Shown in pieces: positions 40,940 through 50,938 of a DNA stretch of 64,000 nucleotides. Numbering within the stretch: position 1 is the stretch's first letter; the number at the start of each line of letters is the position of its first letter. The DNA lies in contig NZ_LT629799.1 of assembly GCF_900105785.1 (NCBI RefSeq), positions 2,542,001 to 2,606,000 of the forward strand, written 5' to 3'. This DNA comes from Microlunatus sagamiharensis (GTDB taxonomy: Bacteria; Actinomycetota; Actinomycetes; Propionibacteriales; Propionibacteriaceae). Under the pieces are notes generated by a model. That model worked only from the letters and a program-made list of their open reading frames with translations. It was not told where the DNA came from and did not search any database. A program made the translations under genes and the position numbers.

Positions 40940-43048
40940 CTAGCGGTTGGCCTCCACCATCTGGCGCAGCTCCTTCTTGAGCTCGGACACCTCGTCGCGG
41001 ATCCGCGCGGCGACCTCGAACTGGAGCTCGGCCGCCGCGGTGTGCATCTGCTCGGTCAGCTGCTGCACCAGGTCGGCGAGGTCGCCCGCGGGCATGCCCG
41101 CGGTCTTGCGGATCTGGTCGGCCTCGCGCCCCAGGCTGGGCACCGGCGACTTGCCCTTGCCCCGCTGCCGCCCGCCCGCACCGGTGCCGCTCGACAGGAG
41201 GGAGTCGGTGTCGGCGTCCTCGCGCGCCAGCATCTCGGTGATGTCGGCGATCTTCTTCTGCAGCGGCTTGGGGTCGATGCCGTGCTCGAGGTTGTACGCG
41301 ACCTGCACCTCGCGGCGACGGTTGGTCTCGTCGATCGCGGCGGCCATCGAGTCGGTGATCGAGTCGGCGTACATGTGCACCTCGCCCGACACGTTGCGCG
41401 CCGCGCGGCCGATGGTCTGGATGAGGCTCTTGGAGCTGCGGAGGAAGCCCTCCTTGTCGGCGTCGAGGATCGCCACCAGCGACACCTCGGGCAGGTCGAG
41501 GCCCTCGCGCAGCAGGTTGATGCCGACCAGGACGTCGTACTCCCCCATCCGCAGCTCCCGCAGCAGGGCGATGCGCTGCAGGGTGTCCACCTCGGAGTGC
41601 AGGTAGCGCGTGCGCACCTTGTTCTCCAGCAGGTAGTCGGTGAGGTCCTCGGCCATCTTCTTGGTCAGGGTGGTGACGAGCACCCGCTCGCCCCGCTCCG
41701 CACGCAGCCGGATCTCCCCGATCAGGTCGTCGATCTGGCCCGAGGTCGGCTTGACCACGACCTGCGGGTCGACCAGCCCGGTCGGGCGGATCAGCTGCTC
41801 GACGTAGCCGTCCGAGCGGACGAGCTCGTAGTCGCCCGGGGTCGCCGAGAGGTAGACCGTCTGCCCGATCCGCTCGACGAACTCCTCGAAGCGCAGCGGC
41901 CGGTTGTCCATGGCGCTCGGCAGCCGGAAGCCGTGGTCGACCAGCGTCCGCTTGCGGGACATGTCGCCCTCGTACATGCCGCCGATCTGCGGGACCGTCA
42001 CGTGCGACTCGTCGACGACGAGCAGGAAGTCCTCGGGGAAGTAGTCCAGCAGCGTGTTGGGCGCGGTGCCCGGGCCGCGGCCGTCCATGTGGCGCGAGTA
42101 GTTCTCGATGCCCGAGCAGGTGCCGATCTGACGCATCATCTCGATGTCGTAGCTGGTGCGCATCCGCAGCCGCTGGGCCTCGAGCAGCTTGTGCTGCGAC
42201 TCGAGCTGCGCCAGGCGCTCGCCGAGCTCGGCCTCGATGTCGCGGATCGCGCGCTCCATGCGTTCCGGGCCGGCGATGTAGTGGCTGGCCGGGAAGACGT
42301 AGACCTCGGTGTCCTCGGTGACCACCTCGCCGGTCACCGGGTGCATCGTCGAGAGCTTCTCGATCTCGTCGCCGAAGAACTCGACGCGGACGGCCAGCTC
42401 CTCGTACATCGGGAAGACCTCGAGGGTGTCCCCGCGCACGCGGAAGGTCCCGCGCGTCCCCGCGAGGTCGTTGCGGGCGTACTGGATGCCGACCAGCCGG
42501 CGCAGCAGGGCGTCGCGGTCGACCTCGTCGCCGACGCGGAGCCGGACCATGCGGTCGACGTACTCCTGCGGGGTGCCCAGGCCGTAGATCGCCGACACGG
42601 TCGCCACCACGATCACGTCGCGCCGGGTCAGCAGCGAGTTGGTCGCCGAGTGCCGCAGCCGCTCGACCTCCTCGTTGAGCGAGGAGTCCTTCTCGATGTA
42701 GGTGTCGGTCTGGGGGACGTACGCCTCGGGCTGGTAGTAGTCGTAGTAGGAGACGAAGTACTCGACGGCGTTGTTCGGGAAGAACTGCCGCAGCTCGTTG
42801 GCGAACTGCGCGGCCAGCGTCTTGTTGGGCTGCATGACCAGCACCGGGCGCTGCACCTTCTCGGTCAGCCAGCCGATGGTCGCCGTCTTGCCCGTGCCGG
42901 TGGCGCCGAGCAGCACGACGTCCTGCTCGCCCGCCCGGACGCGGCGCTCGAGGTCGGCGATGGCCGTCGGCTGGTCGCCGCCGGGCTCGAAGTCGGCCTC
43001 CATCGTGAACGGGGCGACCGTGCGCTGCAGGTCGGTGATCGGACGCAT
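40940..43048 (-). CDS. uvrB: Excinuclease ABC subunit B
   Basis: Helicase-like subunit that verifies damage and loads UvrC. 702 residues: Walker [17 protein letters not shown], the beta-hairpin segment [20 protein letters not shown], Walker [14 protein letters not shown], and motif [22 protein letters not shown]. The C-terminal UVR domain ([20 protein letters not shown]) binds UvrC. A 100-residue spacer separates it from the upstream gene. Complete. Confidence 0.97.
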   Translation of the reverse strand: MRPITDLQRTVAPFTMEADFEPGGDQPTAIADLERRVRAGEQDVVLLGATGTGKTATIGWLTEKVQRPVLVMQPNKTLAAQFANELRQFFPNNAVEYFVSYYDYYQPEAYVPQTDTYIEKDSSLNEEVERLRHSATNSLLTRRDVIVVATVSAIYGLGTPQEYVDRMVRLRVGDEVDRDALLRRLVGIQYARNDLAGTRGTFRVRGDTLEVFPMYEELAVRVEFFGDEIEKLSTMHPVTGEVVTEDTEVYVFPASHYIAGPERMERAIRDIEAELGERLAQLESQHKLLEAQRLRMRTSYDIEMMRQIGTCSGIENYSRHMDGRGPGTAPNTLLDYFPEDFLLVVDESHVTVPQIGGMYEGDMSRKRTLVDHGFRLPSAMDNRPLRFEEFVERIGQTVYLSATPGDYELVRSDGYVEQLIRPTGLVDPQVVVKPTSGQIDDLIGEIRLRAERGERVLVTTLTKKMAEDLTDYLLENKVRTRYLHSEVDTLQRIALLRELRMGEYDVLVGINLLREGLDLPEVSLVAILDADKEGFLRSSKSLIQTIGRAARNVSGEVHMYADSITDSMAAAIDETNRRREVQVAYNLEHGIDPKPLQKKIADITEMLAREDADTDSLLSSGTGAGGRQRGKGKSPVPSLGREADQIRKTAGMPAGDLADLVQQLTEQMHTAAAELQFEVAARIRDEVSELKKELRQMVEANR

Positions 43049-43082
43049 GGGTCGAGCCTACGCAGGCCCTCCGACAGTTTCG

Positions 43083-43150
43083 TCCTCCTCGCGCCCGGGC
43101 TCCGCCCCTGCTGTCGTCCGGAAGAAGCGCCCGGCCCGGCGCGAGGAGGA
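43083..43150 (-). terminator. Long inverted repeat behind the 43155 gene
   Basis: Perfect 13-bp arms TCCTCCTCGCGCC (43083-43095) and its complement (43138-43150), with a further GGGC/GCCC pairing inside a 42-nt loop. It begins 4 bp after the stop of the gene at 43155-44138 and ends before uvrB. Confidence 0.65.
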
Positions 43151-43154
43151 ACCG

Positions 43155-44138
43155 TCAGCCGGCCGCCTGCGACTCGAGCATGCTGGTCGACATCGAGGAG
43201 AAGTCGTCCTGCAGGCTCGCCTGGTCGGCCGACGAGGTGAAGGCGACCGTCCCGACGACCGTGACGCCGTCGGACTCCCGCACCGACACGATGCTGACGA
43301 GCAGCAGGTTGCTCGTGCCCTGGCCGCCGCTGACGGTGACCTGGGCGTTGCACGTGGCGACCTCGAGCTTGTCGGTACCGACGTCCGCGCTCTTGGGCGT
43401 GGAGAACTTCCCGCCGCCCTCGCCCTCGGCCAGCTGCTTGTGCCAGGCGGTGCAGACCTGTCCGGGGTTGCTCCCGGCGTCCAGCTCGGCGGTCTGGCCG
43501 ATGTAGACGTTCTTGTCGTCGGTCAGCTGGGCCAGGGAGGTGGTCTGCTTGCGCACCTCCCACCCGTCGGCCGCGACCAGCGTGACGCCGTGGCCGAGGT
43601 CCAGGCTCTTGCCGCCCTGGCTCCCGCCGCCGCTGCCCGGCGTGGAGGAGCTGCTCGGCTCGCTCGAGGGCGAGGCGCTGGGCTCGGTGGACGGCTCGTC
43701 GGGCGGCGGGGTCTGCGGGCCGGGGGTGATGGTCGTGGCCGGGACGTCCTCGTCGCCCGAGCTGAGCCCGATGACGATGCCGCCGATCGCCACCAGGGCG
43801 ACCACGGCGGCGACGACGATGCCGATCAGGACCAGCGGGCTCTTCTTCTTCGGCGCTCCCCCGCCCGGTCCTCCGGGTCCGTAGCCCTGCGGCCCGTACC
43901 CGCCCTGGCCCTGCTGCGGGTAGCCGCCCTGCGGACCGTAGCCCTGACCCTGCTGCGGGTAGCCGTACGCCTGCTGACCCTGGGGCGCGTAGCCGCCCTG
44001 GGGCCCGTAGCCGCCCTGGCCCTGGTCCGGGTAGCCGCCCTGCTGGCCGTAGCCCGGCTGCTGGCCGAACCCGCCCTGCGGCCCGTGACCCTGCCCGGAG
44101 GGCTGGCCCTGCCCGGGACGTCCCTGGGACTCGCTCAT
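43155..44138 (-). CDS. Gly/Gln/Tyr/Pro-rich single-pass membrane protein
   Basis: 327 residues. Residues 1-95 are a low-complexity tail of repeats around GYGPQGGY and YPQQGQG. A KKK stop and one transmembrane helix (SPLVLIGIVVAAVVALVAIG) follow. A Pro/Ser/Thr linker leads to an extracellular domain of about 150 residues with two cysteines (QVCTAWHKQL and LEVATCNAQV) that may form a disulfide. Proteins with this cytoplasmic tail are common in actinobacteria, but I recognise no function. It overlaps the PrsW-like gene by 4 bp and is coupled to it. Confidence 0.75.
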   Translation of the reverse strand: MSESQGRPGQGQPSGQGHGPQGGFGQQPGYGQQGGYPDQGQGGYGPQGGYAPQGQQAYGYPQQGQGYGPQGGYPQQGQGGYGPQGYGPGGPGGGAPKKKSPLVLIGIVVAAVVALVAIGGIVIGLSSGDEDVPATTITPGPQTPPPDEPSTEPSASPSSEPSSSSTPGSGGGSQGGKSLDLGHGVTLVAADGWEVRKQTTSLAQLTDDKNVYIGQTAELDAGSNPGQVCTAWHKQLAEGEGGGKFSTPKSADVGTDKLEVATCNAQVTVSGGQGTSNLLLVSIVSVRESDGVTVVGTVAFTSSADQASLQDDFSSMSTSMLESQAAG

Positions 44139-45409
44139 GCCTGCTCCTCCCCGTCGTGCTCGCTTCGTCCCTGCTCGGCCGACGGCACGGCGGCCGCGCC
44201 GGAGCCCCGGTGCACGGTGACCGTCTCCTCACCCGGTGCGGCGCCCGCGGTCGCGGGCACGCGGGGCCGGACCCCGTTGGCGGTGGCGGCCACGGCCGTG
44301 CCGCAGGCGGCGCAGAAGGCGGCGCCCGGCTGGAGCGGCATCTCGCACTGGGAGCAGAACTCCAGCTCGCCGTCCGGCCCCACCCCCGCCGTGCGCGCGG
44401 CGTGCTCCAGCGCGGCCTCCATGAGCCCGGTGTGCAGCACGACCCGCAGCCGCAGGATCAGGATGCCGAGGAGCAGCAGGCCCCACACGATGCTCAGCAG
44501 GACGCCGAGCGTCGCGTCGCCGAGGAAGGAGAAGAGGTACACCCCGGCCTGGTAGGCGACGTTGGCTGCCACGGCGAGCACGACCGCACGGACGTAGCGC
44601 GGGGTGAAGCCGTCGTAGCCGCGCCCGAGGCCGGAGAACTCGGCGCACGCCAGCCCGCTCGCCGTGCCGATCAGCAGCGGCTTGACGAAGCCCTCGAGGA
44701 AGACCAGCGAGACCCACAGGCCGGGGTCCGCGTCCTGCAGCCCGCCGGTGAGCAGCGCCCAGTGGCGCACGAGGGTGTCGAAGGTGGAGTAGGCGACGCC
44801 GCTGATGACGCCGAAGGTGAGCCCGTCCATGAGGTCGTCGAACTGGGGCCGGCTGGCCAGGAGGACCGGGCCCACCTGGCGGATGGCCTCGCCGACCACC
44901 GGCGCGAGCAGGGCGACGACCAGGAAGGTGCCGAGGTCGGGCGCACCGCTGCCGGAGCCCTCGAGGCTCGGCGCGGAGAAGGAGACCGGTCCCCGCAGCC
45001 ACGTCCAGAGGACGGTCCAGAGGATCGCCAGGACCCCGGTGAGCGCGAAGGCGAGCCCGGTGACCGGGATCGGCTCGTCCTCCCAGAGGTTCACGTCGTA
45101 CATGTAGACGATGTAGACGATCGGGACGGCGAAGGCGGCGACGAGCACCGCGATCGGCATCGCCCCGAAGATGGCGGCCACCAGCGCCACCACGAGCGCG
45201 ATGGTCAGCGCGACGCGGTAGGTCTGCGGCCGCTGGCCCGACCCGCGCGGCATGATCGAGGAGACGAGCGCGAACGACGCCACGGGCTCGTCCGGGCGGG
45301 CCGCGAACGAGCGGCGCCGGCCGGCGTCGCGGCCGCGGCGGTCGTCACCGCACTGGGCGCAGAAGTGGGCGGTCTCGGGGATCTGCGCGTGGCAGCGCGG
45401 GCACTCCAT
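44135..45409 (-). CDS. PrsW-like membrane protein flanked by two zinc ribbons
   Basis: 424 residues from the ATG at 45409, which has GAGGAGG upstream. The N-terminus is a zinc ribbon (MECPRCHAQIPETAHFCAQC) and a second one lies near the C-terminus (FCSQCEMPLQPGAAFCAAC). Between them about eight helices resemble the PrsW intramembrane protease, including RPQFDDLMDGLTFGVISGVA. The PrsW active-site residues are altered: EExxK reads GEAIR, the EN motif is replaced (STFDTLV), and the helix with the catalytic His has none. It is probably not a working protease. Confidence 0.75.
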   Translation of the reverse strand: MECPRCHAQIPETAHFCAQCGDDRRGRDAGRRRSFAARPDEPVASFALVSSIMPRGSGQRPQTYRVALTIALVVALVAAIFGAMPIAVLVAAFAVPIVYIVYMYDVNLWEDEPIPVTGLAFALTGVLAILWTVLWTWLRGPVSFSAPSLEGSGSGAPDLGTFLVVALLAPVVGEAIRQVGPVLLASRPQFDDLMDGLTFGVISGVAYSTFDTLVRHWALLTGGLQDADPGLWVSLVFLEGFVKPLLIGTASGLACAEFSGLGRGYDGFTPRYVRAVVLAVAANVAYQAGVYLFSFLGDATLGVLLSIVWGLLLLGILILRLRVVLHTGLMEAALEHAARTAGVGPDGELEFCSQCEMPLQPGAAFCAACGTAVAATANGVRPRVPATAGAAPGEETVTVHRGSGAAAVPSAEQGRSEHDGEEQA

Positions 45410-45502
45410 GGGTCCTCCTCGGCCTGACCCTGGACCAGGGTCGTCGGGGTGGCACGGGCCGCAGCCGACCCGGTTGGGCACGGAGTATGGCAGCCCGCGG
45501 AG

Positions 45503-46117
45503 TCACTCAGGGCTGATTCGGCGCCACAGGTCGTCGACGTGTCGGACGAGGTCCGCCCGGCTCCCGCTGTTGTCGAGCACCACGTCCGCGGCCGCCAGCC
45601 GCTCCTCGCGCGAGGCCTGCGCGGCGATGCGGGCGTCGACCGCCGCGTCGTCCAGCCCGTCGCGGGCGAGCAGACGGGCCCGCTGCACCGCCGGGTCCAC
45701 GTCGACCACGACGACGAGGTCGAACGAGCCCGCCTGCCCGGTCTCCACGAGGAGCGGGATGACGTGCACGACGACCCGGCCGGGGCCGGCGGCGGCCTCG
45801 AGCTCGGCGGCCCGCGCGCGGACGGCGGGGTGCACGATCCCCTCGAGGTCGCGCCGCGCGGCAGCCGACCCCTCGCCGCCGAAGACGAGCCGGCCGAGCG
45901 CCGGCCGGTCGAGCCGGCCGTCCGGGGCCAGCACCGACGTCCCGAACCGCTCCACGACCGCCGCGAGCCCGGGCGTGCCCGGCTCGACGACCTCGCGGGC
46001 GAGCACGTCGGAGTCGACGAGCACCGCGCCCCGAGCGGCCAGGAGGTCGGCCACCGTGGTCTTGCCCGAGGCGATGCCCCCGGTCAGCCCGACCCGCCGT
46101 ACGCCCGTCGCCGTCAC
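45503..46117 (-). CDS. coaE: Dephospho-CoA kinase
   Basis: Last step of coenzyme A synthesis: phosphorylates the 3'-hydroxyl of dephospho-CoA. 204 residues from a GTG at 46117. VGLTGGIASGKTTVADLLA is the P-loop, VLVDSDVLAREVVEPG the substrate-binding DxD region, and VVHVIPLLVETGQAGSFDLV is conserved. Many actinobacterial CoaE proteins carry a C-terminal GrpB domain; this one does not. It lies downstream of rpsA, the usual order. Confidence 0.95.
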   Translation of the reverse strand: MTATGVRRVGLTGGIASGKTTVADLLAARGAVLVDSDVLAREVVEPGTPGLAAVVERFGTSVLAPDGRLDRPALGRLVFGGEGSAAARRDLEGIVHPAVRARAAELEAAAGPGRVVVHVIPLLVETGQAGSFDLVVVVDVDPAVQRARLLARDGLDDAAVDARIAAQASREERLAAADVVLDNSGSRADLVRHVDDLWRRISPE

Positions 46118-46155
46118 ACTCGGAGCGTAGTGCGCCGACCGGTCCCGGGACGCGG

Positions 46156-46190
46156 GAAGGCCCCGCTCCGTCGTGCGGAGCGGGGCCTTC
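46156..46190 (-). terminator. rpsA terminator hairpin
   Basis: Perfect 15-bp inverted repeat (46156-46170 and 46176-46190) around a 5-nt loop, 37 bp beyond the rpsA stop and before coaE. On the minus strand the 3' arm ends in TTC with no T-tract. Confidence 0.85.
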
Positions 46191-46226
46191 TCGGTGGTGC
46201 TGGGTGCTGCTGGTGCTGCCGGTCGA

Positions 46227-47720
46227 TCAAGCGTTGCCGGTGAGCTTCTCCCGCAGGGCCTGCAGGGCCTCGTCCGAGGCCAGCGAACCCTCCGGAGCGG
46301 CCGACGCGGGGGACGAGCTGCCGCCCCCGGTCGACGTGCTGCTGCTCGGCGCGCTGGACGACGAGGAGTACGTGGACGGCGCCGCCGCGGCGTTGGCACC
46401 CTCCTCGGCCTCGACGACCTGCTTCTTGTGCGCCTCCCAGCGGGCGTGAGCCTCGGCGTACTGGGCCTCCCAGGCCGCGCGCTGCTCGTCGTAGCCCTCG
46501 AGCCACTCGCCCGTCTCCGGGTCGAAGCCCTCCGGGTACAGGTAGTTGCCCTGCTCGTCGTAGCTCGCCGTCATGCCGTAGAGCGTCGGGTCGAACTCCT
46601 CGGAGTTGATGTCGACGCCCTCGTTGGCCTGCTTGAGCGACAGCGAGATGCGGCGACGCTCGAGGTCGATGTCGATGATCTTGACGAGCACCGAGTCGTT
46701 GACCTGCACGACCTGCTCGGGGATCTCGACGTGACGCTCGGCGAGCTCGGAGACGTGCACCAGGCCCTCGATGCCCTCCTCGACGCGGACGAACGCACCG
46801 AAGGGCACCAGCTTGGTGACCTTGCCCGGCACGATCTGCCCGATCTGGTGGGTGCGGGCGAACGCCTGCCACGGGTCTTCCTTGGTCGCCTTCAGCGACA
46901 GCGAGACGCGCTCGCGGTCCATGTCGACGTCCAGGACCTCGACCGTGACCTCCTGGCCGACCTCGACGACCTCGGACGGGTGGTCGATGTGCTTCCAGGA
47001 GAGCTCCGAGACGTGCACGAGGCCGTCCACGCCACCCAGGTCCACGAAGGCACCGAAGTTGACGATGGAGGACACGACACCCTTGCGGATCTGGCCCTTC
47101 TGCAGCTGCGTGAGGAAGTTCTGGCGGACCTCGGACTGCGTCTGCTCGAGCCACGCGCGCCGGGACAGGACCACGTTGTTGCGGTTCTTGTCGAGCTCGA
47201 TGATCTTGGCCTCGAGCTCCATGCCGACGTACGGCTGGAGGTCGCGGACGCGGCGCATCTCGACGAGCGAGGCGGGCAGGAAGCCGCGCAGGCCGATGTC
47301 GATGATCAGACCACCCTTGACGACCTCGATCACCGAACCGGTGACGACACCGTCCTCTTCCTTGATCTTCTCGATCGTGCCCCAGGCGCGCTCGTACTGA
47401 GCACGCTTCTTGGACAGGATCAGACGACCCTCCTTGTCCTCCTTCTGCTGGACGAGGGCCTCGACCTCGTCGCCGACGGAGACCACGTCGAACGGGTCCA
47501 CGTCGTGCTTGATGGAGAGCTCTTTGGAGGGGATGACCCCTTCGGTCTTGTAACCGATGTCGAGCAGGACCTCGTCCCGGTCGACCTTGACGACGGTGCC
47601 GCTGACGATGTCGCCGTCGTTGAAGTACTTGATGGTCGCGTCGATGGCGGCGAGGAAGGCCTCGTCGGACTCGAAGTCGTTGATCGCAACCTGGGGAGGA
47701 GCCTCGAGAGAGGACGTCAT
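46227..47720 (-). CDS. rpsA: 30S ribosomal protein S1
   Basis: 497 residues with four S1 RNA-binding repeats: GDIVSGTVVKVDRDEVLLDI, GVVTGSVIEVVKGGLIIDIG, IRKGVVSSIVNFGAFVDLGG and IVPGKVTKLVPFGAFVRVEE. The four-repeat form is normal for actinobacteria. The C-terminus is a disordered Ser/Ala/Gly tail. It recruits mRNA to the 30S subunit. A 379-bp spacer upstream should hold its promoter. Confidence 0.97.
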   Translation of the reverse strand: MTSSLEAPPQVAINDFESDEAFLAAIDATIKYFNDGDIVSGTVVKVDRDEVLLDIGYKTEGVIPSKELSIKHDVDPFDVVSVGDEVEALVQQKEDKEGRLILSKKRAQYERAWGTIEKIKEEDGVVTGSVIEVVKGGLIIDIGLRGFLPASLVEMRRVRDLQPYVGMELEAKIIELDKNRNNVVLSRRAWLEQTQSEVRQNFLTQLQKGQIRKGVVSSIVNFGAFVDLGGVDGLVHVSELSWKHIDHPSEVVEVGQEVTVEVLDVDMDRERVSLSLKATKEDPWQAFARTHQIGQIVPGKVTKLVPFGAFVRVEEGIEGLVHVSELAERHVEIPEQVVQVNDSVLVKIIDIDLERRRISLSLKQANEGVDINSEEFDPTLYGMTASYDEQGNYLYPEGFDPETGEWLEGYDEQRAAWEAQYAEAHARWEAHKKQVVEAEEGANAAAAPSTYSSSSSAPSSSTSTGGGSSSPASAAPEGSLASDEALQALREKLTGNA

Positions 47721-47959
47721 GTAGTAGGTGCTCCGGATGGTGGATGGTGGTGGAGTTGTCCGCTGAGGCCCGGTCCGTACTGCCTGACGAAGCTCACGCG
47801 GCGCTTATTCGACAACGCCGGACGACCACCATCTGATTCCGTACGAGCGTGCCCTGCTCCCTTGGAGGTAACGCAGGCCACAGCGACTCGCAACGTTACC
47901 CGCGCACAGGAAACGGGGTCAATTCCCCGACCCGCCCGTCATCCGCCCACCCTCCGGAG
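47721..47959 (-). promoter_or_regulatory. rpsA upstream region
   Basis: About 240 bp of comparatively low GC without a gene. Ribosomal protein genes usually have a strong promoter and often a leader; TTGGAGGTAACG near 47860 and an AT-richer stretch suggest this, but I could not place a -35/-10 pair with confidence. Confidence 0.4.
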
Positions 47960-48087
47960 CTGTGACGGCGATCGCCCGTGGGCACCTGGCGTCGTGTGCG
48001 TGAAGCACGCCCAACCGAGCCACGGCGTCGGGCCGCGCTTCACGCGGACGGCGTCAGGTGCCCACGGTGAGGCGATCGCCGTCAGAG
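47960..48087 (-). repeat. Long inverted repeat beyond polA
   Basis: Arms of 47 and 51 bp (47960-48006 and 48037-48087) pair over most of their length with a few mismatches and a small bulge. Both carry GACGGCGATCGCC, GTGGGCACCTG and GCGTGAAGC or their complements. The 30-nt centre can pair further. It begins 13 bp after the polA stop. It could be a very stable terminator, or a small palindromic mobile element fixed there. Confidence 0.7.
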
Positions 48088-48099
48088 CGACCAGACAGT

Positions 48100-50867
48100 T
48101 CAGTGCGCGGCGTCGTGCCAGCTCCGCCCGACGCCCACCGAGACGTCCAGCGGCACGCTCATCTCCACCGCCTGGCCCATCTTGGCTCGGACGAGCTCCT
48201 CGAGCGCCTCGCGCTCCCCCGTGCCGACCTCGAACACGAGCTCGTCGTGGACCTGGAGCAGCATCCGGCTGCTCATCCGGGCGTCGTCGAGCGCCTGCTC
48301 GACGTCGAGCATCGCCACCTTGATGATGTCGGCGGCGGAGCCCTGGATCGGCGCGTTCAGCGCCATCCGCTCGGCCATCTCGCGGCGCTGCCGGTTGTCG
48401 CTCATCAGGTCGGGCAGGTAGCGGCGCCGGCCGAGGATCGTCTCGGTGTACTCGGTGCGCCGCGCGTCGGCCACCAGCCCGTGCAGGTAGGTCCGCACGC
48501 CGCCGAAGCCCTCGAAGTACTCGTCCATGAGCGCCTTGGCCTCGGACGTCTCGATGTGCAGCTGCTGGCTCAGCCCGAAGGCGGACAGGCCGTACGCCAG
48601 CCCGTAGTTCATCGCCTTGATCTTGGCCCGCTCGCCGCCGGTGACCGCGTCGGGCTCGACCCCGAAGACGCGCGAGGCGGTGACGGTGTGGAAGTCCATG
48701 CCCGAGCGGAAGGCCTCGATCAGCGCCTGGTCGTCGCTGGCGTGGGCCATGATCCGCATCTCGATCTGGCTGTAGTCGGCCGACATCAGCGACTCGTAGC
48801 CCGGGCCGACGACGAAGGCCTGGCGGATCCGCCGGCCCTCCTCGGTGCGGATCGGGATGTTCTGCAGGTTGGGGTCGGTGCTCGAGAGCCGGCCGGTCGC
48901 GGCGATCGTCTGGACGTAGGTGGTGTGGATCCGCCCGTCGTCCGCGATCGACTTGAGCAGCCCCTCGACGGTCTGGCGCAGCCGGATGGCGTCGCGGTGG
49001 ACCAGCAGGTGCTGCAGGAAGGGGTGCTCGGTCTTGGCGTAGAGGCTCTGCAGGGCCTCGGCGTCGGTGGTGTAGCCCGACTTGGTGCGCCGCGTCTTGG
49101 GCATGCCGAGCTCGTCGAAGAGCACCACCTGCAGCTGCTTGGGCGAGCCGAGGTTGATCTGCTTGCCCAGGACCTCGTACGCCTCCGCCGCGGCGCGCGA
49201 GACGGTGGCGTCGAACTCCGACTCCAGCGCCCGCAGGTGGTCGACGTCGACCGCGACGCCGGTCCGCTCCATCCGAGCGAGGGTGCGCAGCAGCGGCAGC
49301 TCGACGCCGTAGAGCAGGCTCGTGCCGCCCCGCTCCTCGATCTGGACGTCGAGGGCGTCGGCGAGGTCGATGACGGCCCGCGCCCGGACCATCGACGCGT
49401 CGGCGGCGACCTTGGCGCCGGAGTCGTCGTCGCCGAAGTCGAGGGCGTCCTGGCCGGCGTCGGTGACGTCCTGCTCGCCCTCGGGCCCCTCGACCCGAAG
49501 CTCGCGCTTGAGGTAGCGCACGGTGAGGTCGGCCAGGTCGAAGGTGCGCTGGTCGGGCCGCACCAGGTAGGCGGCGAGCTGGGTGTCCGACGTCAGGCCG
49601 GCGAGCTCCCACCCGCGGGCCCAGAGCGCGAGCAGCGGGCCCTTGGCGTCGTGCATGGCCTTGGGCCGGGCCTCGTCGGCCAGCCAGGTCGCCAGCACCT
49701 GCTCGTCCTGCGCCAGCAGCTCGGTCACGTCGACGTACGCCGCGGCGCCGTCGGCCGCGGCGAGCGAGAGCGCCCGCACGTCGCCGGAGCCCGAGCCCCA
49801 GTGCCCGATCACGTCCAGCCCGGTGCGCCCGTCGCCGGTGTGCTCGGCCAGCCACCCGGCGAGCTGGCCAGCGACGAGCTGCTCCCCCACCACGTCGAAG
49901 CCGCCCTCGGCGACCATCTCGTCGGAGTTCGGCAGGGCCTCCAGCAGGCGGTCGCGCAGCACCCGGAACTCGAGCCCGTCGAACAGCGTGTGGACCGCCT
50001 CGCGGTTCCACGGCCGCCGCTCGAGGTCGTCGATGCCCAGGGGCAGCTCGAGGTCGCGCACGAGCGCGTTGATCCGCCGGTTGAGCAGCACGTCCTCGGT
50101 GCGCTCCTGGAAGGCCTGCGCGGCCTTGCCCTTGAGCTCGCCGGCGTGCTGGACGAGGGTCTCGAGGTCGCCGTACTGGTCGAGCCACTTGGCGGCGGTC
50201 TTGGGCCCGACGCCGGGGACCCCGGGCAGGTTGTCGCTCGTCTCGCCGACCAGCGCGGCGAGGTCGGGGTAGCGCTCCGGCGTCATCAGGTAGCGCTCCT
50301 GGACCACCTCCGGCGTCATCCGGGCGAGGTCGGAGACCCCCTTGCGGGGGTAGAGGACGGTGACGTCCTCGCTGACCAGCTGGAAGGCGTCGCGGTCGCC
50401 GGTGCAGACCAGCACCTCCCAGCCGGCGTCGCGCGCCCGGGTGGTGAGGGTGCCGATGACGTCGTCGGCCTCGAAGCCGGGCTTGTCGACGAAGGCGATG
50501 TTGAGGGCGGTCAGGACCTCCTTGACCAGGTCGACCTGACCGCGGAACTCGCTGGGGCTCTCGGAGCGGTTGGCCTTGTAGTCGCTGTACATCTCGCTGC
50601 GGAACGTCTGGCGGCTGACGTCGAAGGCGACGCCCACGTGGGTCGGCGCCTCGTCGCGCAGGACGTTGATCAGCATCGAGGTGAAGCCGAAGACGCCGTT
50701 GGTGTGCTGGCCGGTGGCGGTCGAGAAGTTCTCGACCGGCAGGGCGAAGAAGGCCCGGTACGCCAGCGAGTGGCCGTCGAGCAGGAGCAGCTTGGGCCGC
50801 GCGGGCTCCTTGGCGGCCCCCGCTTCGACCCCGCAGCTCCCGGCTTCGTCCTCGTCGCGGTCGGCAC
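48100..50867 (-). CDS. polA: DNA polymerase I (apparent single-base frameshift near the 5' end)
   Basis: About 922 residues if repaired. The 5' nuclease domain starts at KLLLLDGHSLAYRAFFALPV, and a degenerate 3' exonuclease domain follows. The polymerase domain has motif A SADYSQIEMRIMAH, motif B RAKIKAMNYGLAYGLSAFG and motif C QVHDELVFEV. In the main frame no ATG, GTG or TTG lies near the N-terminus. A GTG at 50867 in the next frame gives a plausible start, and one extra G in the run at 50817-50821 would join the two. So a base is missing, or an unusual start is used. Essential-type repair gene; other sequence is intact. Confidence 0.85.
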
Positions 50868-50938
50868 GCGCCGACTCTATCCGCGCCCACCGACAAGTCG
50901 CGCGCCGCGAAGAGCCCGTCCGTGGCAGGGTGCCGGGC

